Made by a program: the position numbers and the translations under genes. Below are positions 27,001 to 42,000 of a stretch of 64,000 nt of DNA, piece by piece. Each line of letters begins with the position of its first letter. Position 1 is the first letter of the stretch. Source of the stretch: Hyposmocoma kahamanoa (Eukaryota > Arthropoda > Insecta > Lepidoptera > Cosmopterigidae); assembly GCF_003589595.1 (NCBI RefSeq), contig NW_020653200.1:2029751-2093750 (forward strand), given 5' to 3'. The notes under the pieces are model-generated. The model searched no databases. It saw only the letters and a list, made by a program, of their open reading frames with translations, and had not been told where the DNA came from.

Positions 27001-30000
27001 TTCACGAGAAATCACTTCACACGAGCCGCCGTGAATGGCGGCGAAAAACGGAAGACATTGTCTACAGCTCCCACAGCTTTCTCGGAAACTGTGATATACT
27101 CTACCCTTTGAATCGTATACGGGAAAGTTGAAAATGTTAATTTTACAAAGTACTTATGGGTATAAGATGGGTACTTTATCGGAAACCATTTTGATATTTG
27201 ATTTGGGATCATTATAATTGTAGCCAATACGCTTTATCCAAATTATACAGCTTGAAAAGTTACTTTCATTAACACTTTGATTGCAAAGCGAAAGATGCTC
27301 TATTCCACGTGCCTACTGTGTGAGCAACATTCAAGAGAATTATATATATTTAGTACTTATTATTTATATAATGTATTCGTCTCCCCAATGGCGCATACTA
27401 TTTCAAAATCCCTCGAAACTATTCAAAATATGGACACCATTGTCAGGATACAAAATACTCAACAACAGACGTTGGATAATCATAACGCTCAAATGCAATG
27501 AGCGTTTAAATAAACGCTTCCACTTTTGCCTTGCGTAGTAATGTTACCGTTACAATTTAATTAGGTAAGTATTGCGATGTTGTCGCGATTGGCGGACGGA
27601 CAGGTGTGCACGCGTTGCCTTGGGGAGTCACCGCCACTTATCGACACGAAGTCTAATGGTGCCGATTAGAAAAAGCTTTACATCCATACCATAAAGCGTG
27701 ACACACAGAGAGAGCGGGTGCGGGTCGACGGGTCTACAGGCTGATTCACGTTACACTGTGCCGGGCCCGGGCACGGTCTCTGCCCAGTCTAACATGAATT
27801 ATACTCCGTCTAACCATTTATTCAACTTTTGACATATGCATGCCTCTAAAGTTCCGTAATTATTGACATACAACCATAGACAAAAAATGCAATACTTCCA
27901 GGCTTTGCATCATATACATACAACGTCTGATTTATATATGTCGACCTAACATGTCCTTTGGTTTCCATAGTCTAAGAATAAATGGTTGCACGGAGTATAG
28001 TTCATAAAAAGCATAAAATAGATATTTGAGAGTGTCACGGGCGCACGACCAGAGCACAATACGACAATAAAACGGTGTGTTTTCGTCCATATAAATGCAC
28101 GGAATTAGACCCGCCGCAGTCCCAACCCGACCCGAGCCCGCTCTCTGTGTGTTTCAGGCTTAGGAACTAAAAGGTTTTCGCGCGTTCGCTTCCGCTCGGA
28201 AATGCAAGTTTGTCTTTTTAGTTCTTATTACATAAAGCTTTTTCTACTCGACTCAATGCGATTCTGTGTCGACAAGTGTGGTAACGCTAGAATTTTGAGT
28301 CAGAACTAAAAATAGCGCCTTTAGGACATGGTTTATGAAATTATAATTGACAAATTAAAGTACAGAAGTAGAAAAAAATAATTTCGTTCGGCCGTTATGT
28401 CCTTGATCATTGTGAACCGACTGTGGGTCAAGCGCCGTTCACCTCCCAAGAGTCATGGTCAAACGCACCTTGCATGACAATGAACTATATGCAGGACTAC
28501 AGTACATTTGCAATAAGCTAACGCGTTCACAGAGTGTTAGATATCATAGCTGTGAAATTGTAAATAATATCGAAGCCCGCTATTATAAAGAGGTCAAGTT
28601 AAACACATAAGAAAAGCGCCTTTATTTGCTTCTTTATTAAAAGGACTTAACATATTATACAATATATAAATATTACATAACCTCACATAAGTTACTCTGA
28701 CTTTGGGATTCTCATGTGGGGTAATGCGGTAGATATATATAATTTATAATTATACTACTTTATTTTTACATTCGTTATTATTGTTTGCGTTAGTGACGAT
28801 TATATTATCCCTTGACATTGTAATTTTAATTGTAATAATATTGTGACATTGATAATATGAAATAAATAATTCTATTCTATTCTGAGACCCCAGACCCGCC
28901 AATATAGAACAGGTTCTTCATTGACCCGGTGTGGAAGGGCAAGGGTGCTTGTGAAAGTACAGGCACATGGGACTTATCAACTAGTGTCTCAGGGTGTCGG
29001 GCGCAGTGGCAGTGCCCTCTCTTCTCTTCGTATCTTTGTGATTTAAAGCTCTGAGTGGCACTGCAACTGTTATGGGCAGGCGTGTCGCTTACCACCAATC
29101 ACACGACTTGTTCGTCCCGACTTAGGCATTATAAAAACAAACCGAAAGATGGCAAAGGCCAACACATCATTGGGTAAAGTCTTCATCATCATTCATCAGA
29201 CTAATTAATATGTTTCAATTTACTCCAATTTCTATGATTAATTATAATAAATTTAACTTAATAAAAATTCATATTGTTACAATAAAATTATTTGTAAAAC
29301 AATGTGGCGTAAATTGGAATGTTTCTTTGTAAAATTAAAAATTAGGTATTTAATTAATAACTTTTGTAACTATAGTGAAAAAATAGGGTGGTTTGCATTA
29401 ATATTAGACATAACTGGTTGATAACTGTACCACCTCAGTCAACCGTGACCATGGGACCTGTAAAGGGCCCGAAACGTTTGTTTGTTTGGAAAAACAAACA
29501 AATACTATACGCGATTTAAATCCGGAAAAATAGTTTCATTTCCTATGTGTAACAATCGCGAAAACCTAAGAACTCGATAATTTAAAACCATTTGAAAAAT
29601 GATATCGTATACTGTACGTTTTATTTAATTCAGTTGATATATAAAAAATCTTGGGTACTTAAAGTACTATTGAATACAGCGGTTCTCTTGTAAAATTTAG
29701 AGGAATCGTATTTTCAGACCGTATAATAAGTGTATATCATTTATACATAATATATATGTATATATATATATATTATATTTTATTTTACTATAAATTTTTA
29801 TTTTACTATAAATTTCAAAATTCAACAGTCACTTTTATGCGGATTCAACCAAAGCTTTTTGAGTAAAATTTTACATATTGACAATTTCCTGGACAATTTT
29901 TTTTACAATAATATTATTTTCCTCGAGAAATAATTGAATTACGAATTAGTAATATTTAGACAGGTAAGGTTTAAAAAATACAACAGAAGCTTATATACTA

Positions 30001-33000
30001 GACCAACACTAGAATTTAATTATATGAATAAAATTAGGTCCGCGCGGTGCCCAACACACTGGCACGTAGCTTTTTTTCGCTTGGCAAAGTAGCTTGAGTT
30101 TCCCAGGCATTCTATTTTTTTTTTTATACATTTTTGTAAAGATGAAGGACACCGGGACTCGACTCTCGGGTTTCGACTCTAAAGGATGCAAACGTGTAGT
30201 CGGAGCCGAGGTCCTGGTACTTAATTGTAACTTTGTTATGGATGCGTTTCATATTATTGCACGTGACTGTACGCTATAATAGGTTTAGAGAAGCGATTAT
30301 GGCAAATGAGGTTAGGTTAGTCACACCATATCGAAAACCCATTGTTTCTTCCCGTTTCAGTCATCAGCGATTTTCAAACTATTGCCAGACTCTTTACTCG
30401 ATTGCCATATTAATTGACATTTGCTTGGCACACTTTGCACCGATGTGCTGCATGCCAATAGTACAATACAACTGCGTATAAGGCAATCGATATTCATAGG
30501 CGCTTTTAAAGGTACAGTTACAATGTCGATTAATCGATATCTAAAAAAAATCTAAATCTTTTTATTGCATAGGCTAAACATATAGTGTAATAAATATATA
30601 ATATAATAAAAACTGAGTGAGTATCTCATTTGTTAAAACGACTGGCACTATGCAAAGTGTGTTTATATCTACTAAGTGTCTTTGTTTATGTCTATGTAAA
30701 TAATCTGTGATTTAATTTAGTTTCTGTTTTCTTTGCGATTTTGTTTGTGTCATAAGTCAATGTTTTTGATTACGTTAACTGCCTCCGTGGCCGAACATTT
30801 ATTTATCTCTCGAGATAACCGTTCGGACACTGAGGTAGTTAAAAGTGACCTACTACGATAAAGTTATAGAATTCCCTAACCTAATAGGTACATAATTATT
30901 AATACAAAGATCGAACACAAAGAAAAAATCCTTCTATTTGATTGGACTTGAACCTGCGACCGCGCTATGCAAGTCACCAAACTTATTAACGCGGAATCGT
31001 TCTGATGCGAAAGAGTTTAACCACACTTATCGCATTAAGTCTTTCAAAACCAGGATTCGCCGTCATTTTCAATCAGATTCGTTGCCGACCTGTGTCAAAC
31101 CGCGTTGGTATGAACCGATGCAAGACGCACAACGTTTTTCCGCTCTTACTTACTTATGGACATAAATCTTTTTCAGACCAACTTAACACAATTCTGCGTT
31201 ATTAAGTGTGGTGAATCCCTATTCCACGGCGTCGCTCTGGCACTGAGCTACAGGTCGAGTCAGCAGGTCGATGAAATTCTTCTCTTAGATCTTTGTATTG
31301 GGTTATGGCTACGGCGACCACGCTATACGGCTTTCAACGCCGCCGTATAGCGTGGTCGCACGTTCAACTCCTATCTCTAGAGATAGCACGACAGGGAGCG
31401 ACTTGAGCGAGAGTAACATAAAGCGGACACCTCTGTGCGACAATAGCAGTGTCTTACGTTTTATGTCGCGCCCTGTCACGCTGGGTTTACAGGTCGAAGG
31501 AATTTTTATTTTTATTCAATCTTCATACTAATAAATAATTATAACGTTGGTGAAGTTATTTCACAAAAAATATACGGTGGTAAAACATTGCGAAATTCAT
31601 TAAAATCACTACTAGTATGAGTACATACATATTCGGTCGCCATTAGTTAAAAGGGCGCATGTGACATTTAAAAAAAATCTACCGTTTTGTCACTATTTTT
31701 GTTTTATACTAGATGGATAAGGTATGAAGTTACCGCAAGATATTTTTTAAATTTCATTTTTTCAAATATAATTTATTTTCTACGTTTTGAGTTTTATCAC
31801 AAGCGTCCTTTTAACTAACGGCGGTAGTATTACACTGTCATCATGTAGTAAGTGATCTCAGAGTATGTGTGCATAAGCTATTCGTCTGTCGAAAGAAAAC
31901 AAAAGAAAACATTTATGATAGCGACGCGTGCGTACGAGTGGGAATGGTGGCAGACAAGAGAAGACGCGAGGCGGGGGAGGTGGCGCCAGCGCAAGGGACA
32001 CGCCGCCTCACCGTTAACAAGTGCGGCATACTTCCGTACCCCCGTTATGCATGCGATCCAATTTTATTGCAAATCAGTATAAATTGATATTTTTAACCAT
32101 AATTTGAAGTCACTGGCCATGGGACTCGGTGACTAATTATTCTATGCTGAAAATGATGTAGGTACATATTTTTGGATACCCTGTTGAGAAGATTTAAGCA
32201 TACCATCCATTTTATTTAGCCGTTCCACTTAAGTTTTAATTAAACAAATAATGCCACAAAGTCACTTGAATATCACTAATAGTGTGACGTTAAATCAAAT
32301 TAAATCTAATCGGCCATGTTGCTTTCAGAAACATGACGATCTTTAACTTCATGGTATTTAAGGAAAGAGGTGGAGTTGACTTCGAAGGCGAGCATCGCCT
32401 TGTCGTGATGGAAATACGCATCATATTGGCGACACCTACCAGAACACAAATGCAGCACAAAAATATTAACATCTTAAGTAATCATCTGGCAGGGGAACTT
32501 CAGCATATAAAGCAAGTCCTACCCGTGAATAAGTTGAAGATTCCACGCCAATGCCGCAGACCCCGTGTGAAACCACCAACAGTCGAGCGAAGACCTGCCA
32601 TTTTACCTTACGTGAGAGGTGTTATAAACAAGATCGGAAAAGTTCTCAGGCGTGCATCTATCAAGACCTATTAAAGCCCCTGAGGAAGATTTCTCAGTTC
32701 CTGAGACCCGTGAAATGTCCCGTTACAGGATGCAGGAGTTTACAAGCTTGACAAACAACGTCGCGTAAATAAGTCTGCAGTTTGCGAGTATGTCATGGAT
32801 AAACATACACATTCAATGAAGTTTGACATACCCCAGGGCCTTGCAAAAGAAGTCCGTTATCTACCCAGGATGCTGCGAGAGAGAATTGAAATTAAAAAAC
32901 ATCCTAATTTCAACAGGGAAAATGGTTTCTCAGTACCACGAGTTTGGGGTCCTGTATTTCCTCTGATGAAAAATCCCAAACAGACATAAGACTTCAGTAC

Positions 33001-36000
33001 TAATTAATATGTTTTAATTTATTACAATTTCTATTATTAATTAATAATAAATTGAACTTAATAAATATTCATTCAATAAAATAATTTGTAAAACGTAATG
33101 TAGCGTAAATTGGAATGTTTCTTTATTAACATCCTGATGTTCGATTTTGGTAGTAGATTTTCCTTTATGACATTTTTACAAAATATATTTACCTTTAGGA
33201 AATTAGGCAAGACTATGTTCTCGGAAATACCACTAATACAAAGAAGAAACGTATACGTCGCAGGAGTTATGCATATAGGCAGGTCATTTTAAAAAAAAAG
33301 CAACTCCTAAAACCGTATAGAAGCTGACTGCGCCCACGGACTCTGATCCGCTAGGGAAATAATAGAAGTATATCCTGTGTCTCGACACCTTGCGACATGT
33401 TGCAAGTGAGAAAGGGTTTGAAGAACATCAAAGTCAAAGCCAAATAATCATTTATTCCATAGGTAAAATATTTACACTTAAAAACGTCATTTTAAGCTAC
33501 TGCTTGTTCACTACTCTGACCTCCCTGAGAAAAACGAACAAGAAACTAGGGATTGCTCTTTTCAAATAAACTTAATTGCTATGGAATACACTTTGAATCA
33601 TAATCGTGTGGAATCTAGACTCTTGTTGTCTTTCCATACTTCTTTATCTAACACATACTCTTCGATTTTGTAATATGACTTTTCAATTAAAATACTTTTA
33701 ATGTAAGTTTTAAACTTATGAAATGATAATCTTAATATATTCTCCGGAATCTTATTGTAAAAACGCGTATACAGTTCCCCATAAAAGAATCGTTTACCTT
33801 AGTTAAACGAAACATTACTATGTCACCAAATTATTTAGTAATAATTTCCTGAATGATTAATTGCCCGTCTATAACTGAACATAACATTCTCGATAAAATA
33901 ATGATATATGTTATAATCATCACGCCGTCGAGTACGGTTTGTAGATACCGTAAGAGGGTGCTTCCATTTCGAAAAAATCTACAATCTTCAAACGAAAACG
34001 ACCGAGAAAATATTTTATAGTACAACGAGTTGCTGCAACCATCTCTTTGTACTTAGAAGTGGCGCGAGCCTTTAATTGGCGAGAGTGATGAGGAAGATGA
34101 ATTAGATTGCCTCTGTTACTTTTGTGGTTGTTATTTGGTTGTTCTACTCTGAGTCTGTAGTTTATACAGTAAGAAGCCTCTAAAATCAGGTCTTCAAGGC
34201 AGTGCATGTAGTGCGTTGGTAGCGGCAGCAGGCTACTCTTGGGTTTCTTGTCTCGTAGTTGAAATACACAAGAAGGTACAAATTTTCGTTATGACGTTCC
34301 ACTTGAAACCACTCATATGAGTAATGTGAGTACACTATTGCCGAGTACACTATTACTCAGTATTTGCCGTTACATTGATATGACACTCAATTATCGGCAT
34401 TCGCCAGCGTCATTGGCTGTGCGATGGCTAGCGAGCGACTTGATAATTAACGCATAACAACCGTTAACTGGCCGACAGAATCGGAACACTCGTTATGCAG
34501 AAATATTTTAATATAACATTGTATTAAATTATGCTCTTTACACTAGTGTAATTGTTGGTGCCAAGAAGACGAATTTATAGACCACAAATCACCACGCTAT
34601 TCTTAAAGGCTATGAATATGAAATTATTTTTTCGGATTTAAATCTCGTATGCTTATTTTTTTTACAAGACTCATGATCTCGGCTAACTTTGACTGTGAGT
34701 TAAGAGCTGCAAAGGGTCCGAAAAACTGGTTTGCAATATAAAAATAACAATTGCAAAAATCTAAGAACTCGCTTGTATAAGCCTTGTAAAAGTTCTCGAA
34801 CATCCAAACTAATATTGTAAATGCGAAAGTAAATCCGTCTGTTACGTTGAAATCTGATGAACTTTGGTATCAAAATTCAGCGATAAGAACCAGTGGATTG
34901 AACTAATCATCTTTAAATTCCGAGACCCCTCGTCTATACCTTCAATGTAGGGCACACATATCAAACAGAAAATCGATATTTAACACACTGCGAATATTTT
35001 CCCTTTAAGGCAACTTGAGACTTATTATGAAGGAATGAGGTGTTATATTAAAATTTCATTCAACTTTGAACGCAGGGAGGAGGGACGAAATATACTTTCC
35101 TGCTTCCCCTATTGAAATACCCCAACCGAACGTAGTGATGCCACACAATAAAAAATATCGATGTGCCGTCGCATAGGATAGCGTTGAATGTCATAAAGAC
35201 GGAGAAGTCGTGACAGTGCGCTTGTGGCAGTCACCATGAATTACGATAGAAGTTAAGATATCGCAGCTATCCTACTATGATAATTGTATCAATCAATAAT
35301 AGTAGCGAATACATGTCAAAATATGCAAAGAATAGAGGAGGGGCGGAAAAAAGAGCCAATAAAAATTTTTGTATCCGTTGTGGACTGATGTTTTATGTCA
35401 TTGAATAATTTTAAATAAAGAAATCACTTGAGAGTCGGTGTTCTATATTTTCAATTTCTCATTGATGTTATATTTGTTTTCTTTCTGTCCGACATGCTGG
35501 TGTACACTAAATTTTAGTTATTACAAAAGACATCAACGCAATCATCCCCATCAGCTTCATTGAATGGCGATAAATTAAGTAACATCAATTTTAAGTAACT
35601 TTAAAAAATATATTAAATCTAGACGCATACGTTCAGGATTCATCGACAGCAATGTTAGATCACTTTTGAATTTCGGAATCTATATCTATATTTAGTAGCA
35701 GGCGCCATTGCCGTCCCTAACAGGTGTTCTGCTGGGGTGTCTACTGAACAGTACATGCTATATCGTACACTATTTTGTTAACAGCAAGGTCGAAAAATCA
35801 TCGTGTCACATTATCGATTGTCATCTCTACTTAGTGGGTCAGTGTGACTATCGATTTTATACCGTGGTTTTAAAATCGATACTCGACTTTATTGTAAAGT
35901 TTCGTCTGTACACAACCGCTTGTTTGTATTAAGAATATATCTTTAGTTAGTATCTGTAGGACCATGTCTGTACTAGATTAAATATAAAAAAAGGAAGAAA

Positions 36001-39000
36001 TACATTTTACTGTATCAAAAGCCCAATATACCAATAAAAACAAAAGCCAAATAGACCAATGTCTCAAGAGGGCTTCTAATGCTATACAAGAAAGTTAGAC
36101 AAGAAACTATTTAGTCCTATTAGAACACCAGTTGTCGCGAAGAGCACTAAAGAACCATTTTTGTAACTAAGTAATTTGTTTTAAATTGACGAGCTGCAAT
36201 TTATCAAAACTACACTAATTTCTAGTGGTAACAAACAAATCAACAAGATGGCACTTATTGCATTAATTTTTATGTATATTGCTGGATATTTTTTATTTTG
36301 TTTGTATTAGCGCCATCTACCGCTATTTTCGTTATCGCTAGTCTCAGTAATCTTCACGACGAAAATACAAAAAGTCGAAAATACAGAAAAGAATACCAAA
36401 GCACTCTAATTTACTATTTCTAAAATGACAAAAATCCGGGGTAGTAACCCGTTTGGCAAGTGGAGATAGTCTCGATCTCTGATGTTTCATAACAAAAAAT
36501 ATATATTGTAAATTTTGTATGTGTACAAATGTTACAATTTACAAAGAGCAACCTCTAAAGTTTCATTCTTCTCAGAGGAATCTATCTGCCTTACGAATGA
36601 GTGGTAGAGTTTAACCAATATGACGATTTCAAGTGTAATAATACTTACCTATGAAATAAAGATTATTTTAATTTGGATTTCATTTTGAAGCAGGTTTCAT
36701 CACCACGTTTTCCTGAACTTTCAAAAATATACGTAACTTAGAAATTAATAAAGAAACACTTTTTCAATTTTCATGCTCTTAAAGTTCGTATTTATGCTGG
36801 GTGTAGGCTGCATAAAATAGGATTTTATGCTCTAGTACATAAAACAAAAAAACCCTCACATTAAATATGTCTAATTGTTGTAATTTTACATTAAATTTTA
36901 ATTAAATAATCGTTTATTGTAATATTGGTGTTTAAGTTCCTCGCAATCGAAGTGAAAAGCAGAGTGTATAACTCGTTCATAAAACCCATTTTACCCTCGA
37001 CTTAAGTATTCATATACTTGTCTCGGGTAAAATGACGCGTTTTTTGCACTTGTTGTACTATCTACTATTTTTCCCCACAGGCTACTACCGCTGTTCATAA
37101 GTATTCATTAATCTCATTTTATATCTTCTTCTTCACACGTTTAACTGTAACACTTGTTCCGTTTCGCTCAATTGAATATTCTTTTTTTTTGCACACATCG
37201 CTTCATTAACTTTGATTTTTTTGTAACCGACGCCAGAGATGTGCGCCTGATTTTGTATTTATACGTCTACCAGCGATTGTTTCCGACTGCATTCGGATCT
37301 TAATTTCTTATCATAAATAAAAGTATGTTATTACGTTTATAGACGTGGCAGATAATTTTTGAATCAACCGACTTTTTCCTAAATAGATGCATTGTTACTA
37401 ATGGTATTTTTTCTTATTAAAATTAAGAAAATACTTTGTTCTGTAAAATATTTACTAAGTTATTCATATGTACCTTGTTTTAGTACTATTGTGGAAGGAG
37501 AAATAATCTCACAAAATCCGTGTTTAAGTTCAGGCAGAGGGTTAGATACAATAAGTTTTATGAGCTTTAATACATATGTCGTTTTACTTCGCCTTTTGAA
37601 CAAATGATAGGTATTATACATTAATCTATAAACGTGTCCGAAAAAACCGAAAACTTCAGATCAGCGTCAGATGTGCTGCTGCATTGCCACCCTTTGAGAG
37701 TCGTGTTGACACGTTTTTTGAAGAACCCCATATCGTAACGCAAAATAAATATCAGGAGAGAGACCATTCCACACCTTACAGGTTCGAGGAAGGAACGAAC
37801 ATGATGCCAGCGTGATCTTACAATGCCAGCATCAATGATGTGGGCTCTACTCCTTTGGCGGGAGGTGCGATCGTGTAACTGATTTTTTTTTATTAAGGCT
37901 TTGGCAAAACCATCAGCCTAAACATGAAGTTTAATTATGTTTCTGTAAATATGGCCGCCACAAAGAGGATAGGCAATTTGAGGCGGCGTGTTTGGATTGA
38001 CTCGGTATTCCTTAAAACGGGCCGATAAGGGTATTTTAGTTCGAGATTCGTATTATTTCGCGTTTTAATCTTCGATTAAGGCACAATAGCACTATCCTAT
38101 TCCACTTTAAACTAGATTTCACAAAATAATTGAAAGTCAAAATAAAAACGACGCTTTTCCCTCCAAAAGGTCCAGAGCGAATCCTCGTGTAACTGAGTCA
38201 ATGTCTCTCCATAGACTAAGGGACTTATGTGTGTACGGTGAATAACATTTTGTTTTTTTTTCGACAGTGCTGAACGTGGCAGCGGGGAAAGCGCCTATGC
38301 AGGCGTCAACAGAGGACGGCGGAGTGCCGCAGCGTGCTCTCGACGGCAGCACATCGGCTGTCTTCAGCCCGGAAACGTGCACACTCACTAAACCCGAACG
38401 CGTGCCCTGGTGGTACGTCAACCTCCTTGAGCCGTACATGGTGCAGCTCGTCCGTCTCGACTTCGGAAAACCTTGTTGCGGTAAGCTGTTTTCACATTTG
38501 TTCTTATTAGGATTATTCCTAGTTATTCCTAACTGCTACCTATTGATATTACCCATTATTAATACCCATTAATGGCAGTAGTAGTGGTAGTTATACTAGA
38601 CTACGTAATACTTTTAGTAGCAGTAGAGCTCCTCGTGAAAGAGTTCGTCAAGGGAATTACTGCCACCTTACCTATTCCTGCCGCCTAACATTAAAGCTGC
38701 TGGAATTACGGGCACGCGGGACTTTTCAAATTATGGCGCAGGGACAATACTCCTCTGATCTTTGCGACTTAAATATCTGAGGGGCACTGATACTGTTATG
38801 GACAGGCGTGTCGCTTAGCACCAGGCGTACGACTTGTTTGTCCCGTCAATTATTGATATCATAAAAAACTGCCAACTACTAAGCGGCATTTTTTTCTATT
38901 CAAGGAGTGACTTAGTATACGTATTATACCAGTACACTTATTCTCTGTATAGTACATTTAACACTCATAAAACAGTTACAGGGAAAAACAACTGTTTTCT

Positions 39001-42000
39001 TCGTTTTGTTCTTCTTTTGCGATGTTAACTTCAAGAGACGATTTTTTCGTCTCTCTCACACACTTCATTTTATTGTACTTTCATTTGAATTCTTTTCAAT
39101 TCATTCGATCTTTCTTATTTGTTATCAATTAGGTAGAAGCATAGATATAGAAAAAAAGGGGAGGATATGGTATGGGGGCGTGAGTCGTCTCGTTATGATC
39201 AAAATGATCATACAAAATTTATGATCATAACAAAATTTTAAAACCAGTGAGATAACATTCCACCGGCTATTTGCATTTTTAGTTACTATTTCTATTATTA
39301 TTCAATGTTTTCTTTTTGTCTCCATAGAAATTTCTTGGCTCAAATATAGTGATGTTCATTTACGATGACTGATGTTTATCGACAATAAATTTTTACTGAA
39401 ATGTTTGAATTTCTTACTATGATTTTTGTAATTAAAGTCCCTAAAATATCGAAGCGAAAAGCTTTCACCTTAAATTGATTTCTTTTATTTTGTTATTATT
39501 ATTATTATTGTTACTAAACATTTTATTTCGAGTAACTTTAACCCAACTCATATTTCGGACAATCGTTTCAATTTCATGTCAATTTGTATGTTGCTCTTGC
39601 TTAGAGAAAAATGTATGTGTATTATTGTTTTAGATATTTAAGATATTTAAATTCCATTATAACTACTCGTACATTAAACGTAGAGTACTTTTTATTTTTA
39701 AGTTTTTCCAATGAGTTTAAAATAAAAGGAGGTTGGATTTAAGCTGCAGGAAAATCGAAAGATTGGTTTTCTTATTACTATTTCTGACTTTGTTTCAATT
39801 TCCATAGCAAATGCATTTAAAAAATAAATAAAATAAAATCGGCTTTATTTTACATGTGCATGCAAAATAAATTAGAAACAATTATAGAAAATTACATAAA
39901 TCCTTCATAAAAAACAACATAATTTAATTTATTAAATTCGTTGATGATTCGAGTGTACTCTTCACAGTGACAGCTTCACCAAGCCGTGGTAACGTGTCAT
40001 GGAAAATAGACACTGGCGACAGTCGCCACATTTTTTATATTATTCTTATAAAACTGACACTAGTCCAAGCCTAGTGGCCGCCATTAAGAAAATAGTAATA
40101 ATTAATATTAATACACTAATTTAATAATACACCAGCACCAGTGTAGATATAGTATGAAAAATGGAATATTTTTTTAATATTAAAAACAGCCACATGGTTT
40201 CCAATTATCGATTAGGTAGGACCACATCCCTCGTTGAGTAGCGTCAGTTTAAGGTTAATAAGGTTAACAATTCACGGAGCGGTTTCCATCCGCGCCCGCC
40301 GGGGCTGCTACACAGCGGTTTTATTTCAATACTCACGACCCTGCAAGTTTGTGCGGGCACGTAGCCGCCGCGGTTGCGGGGACGAAACCGTTGCGATTGC
40401 GGAACGGACCGCGAAGTTAGTGGGAGTTAATTGCAAGTCGCGCAGTTAATAGAGAACTCAACTCGCGTGCGCCTGCTCCACATTGCGCCTGAACCGACCG
40501 CCAAAGTGTGCGGGCGACGACGGCTACCAAGCGCGCAGGTCATCGCGTCCTGAGCGGTTCTACTAGTACCCCGCCGCCGCAACCTCGAGCAACCGTCACC
40601 ACTACAAGCGTAAAACGCGCCGTGAAATGTGCTACTAATTTTACATACTTAACTGTTATATTCTACAGATGCCGCGGTCTCGCGGCAGACGCGGGTAAAA
40701 TCCGCTCCGCGAGTTCTTAGTGTAACGAAAAATGAGTTTCAGCGCCATCTAACGTGTAATAGTTGGCTATTATATACTAGTAGCATTTTTACTAAAACGC
40801 CACCTGATGGTGAATGGCTGAACCAGGATGAAAAAAATACTGAAATATTGTAATATGTTAAATTTTAAAATTGTGTTACGTCGTTTTCAGGTTTGAAGCC
40901 ATACCCAATCAAAATCTTTAAGTTATGGTAGTAGATAATAGAGCGTAAAGTTTGAATTGCACACAATCTAAAAAGTGGCGACATCGGTACCCGATCTTAC
41001 ATAGCGTCATTACATATCTCCCTTTTTTTCTATATCTATGGGTAGAAGACAGTCGTCTTCCACTAGCGATTAAATGTACTCGTAAAATTATGCATTGGGT
41101 AGGTGCGGTTGATCTAGTTAATTGGCGTTTCCAAAAGCAAAACTATTCGACGAATTTAATTTTGTAACAGGAATGTAGTAAAACCAATATGAACCCTGTA
41201 GATAGGTATAACTATTACCAAGAACAGTCGAGCAGCAAAAATAAGTAACTTATTCGGAAGTCAATTAAAATTACAAAGTCGATTTTGGAACAGGCACAAA
41301 GAGGGAACGTTTATCAAACAAACATAATCATCATCACATCGTCTTACACTACGTTTGTCGAGCCGTGGTCTCCACTCTAGGACTCGCTCCCCCATCGGTC
41401 AGTCGTCAATTCGTCGTCAGATATGTATGACCAGACCTCTACCATTTCAAAGTCAACAACATAATAATAATAATAATAACAAGTGTAGGATATCTACAAT
41501 TCCCGAATTATTGTACATTGTATACAAAACTGTATATAATTGTTTACTATACTTTATTTAATGTCGTGTAAATATAATTACGCAATATAAGTTTTAAATA
41601 AATAAAATTATGTCAATGGCAGAGTCGTACGGGTAAGTTTGACCTTTATTTGTGATACGGTGTAGAGTGTAGAGTTGCGCCGCCATCCAACCCACATGCT
41701 CGAACACCGCGTCGCGTCAGCATATTACTAACTAATAAAAGTTACAATAAACACTCGGTGTTCTACCAGCGGTTAAAGTAAATCATTACCGTCAATAATA
41801 ACAGATAATATTATATTCTTTATTGCTTATCTTTATACTTATTAATTATTATTATACAAAAGGTGAGCATAAGTGTACGTATCTTAAAAGAGGTATGTTC
41901 CGACCAGCCTTAGACAGAGAGAATAAAGATCATAAGCGGCAACAAAGTAACAGATAAGCAAAAAAAAAAAATTTTTTTACTTTTATCTTATTTAATATTA

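Noticed and set aside
40644..40700. 26-nt micro-exon that could extend the FTP domain (DAAVSRQTR)
   Set aside because: It would end in the wrong phase for exon 4, and exons 3 and 4 already give a complete FTP domain.
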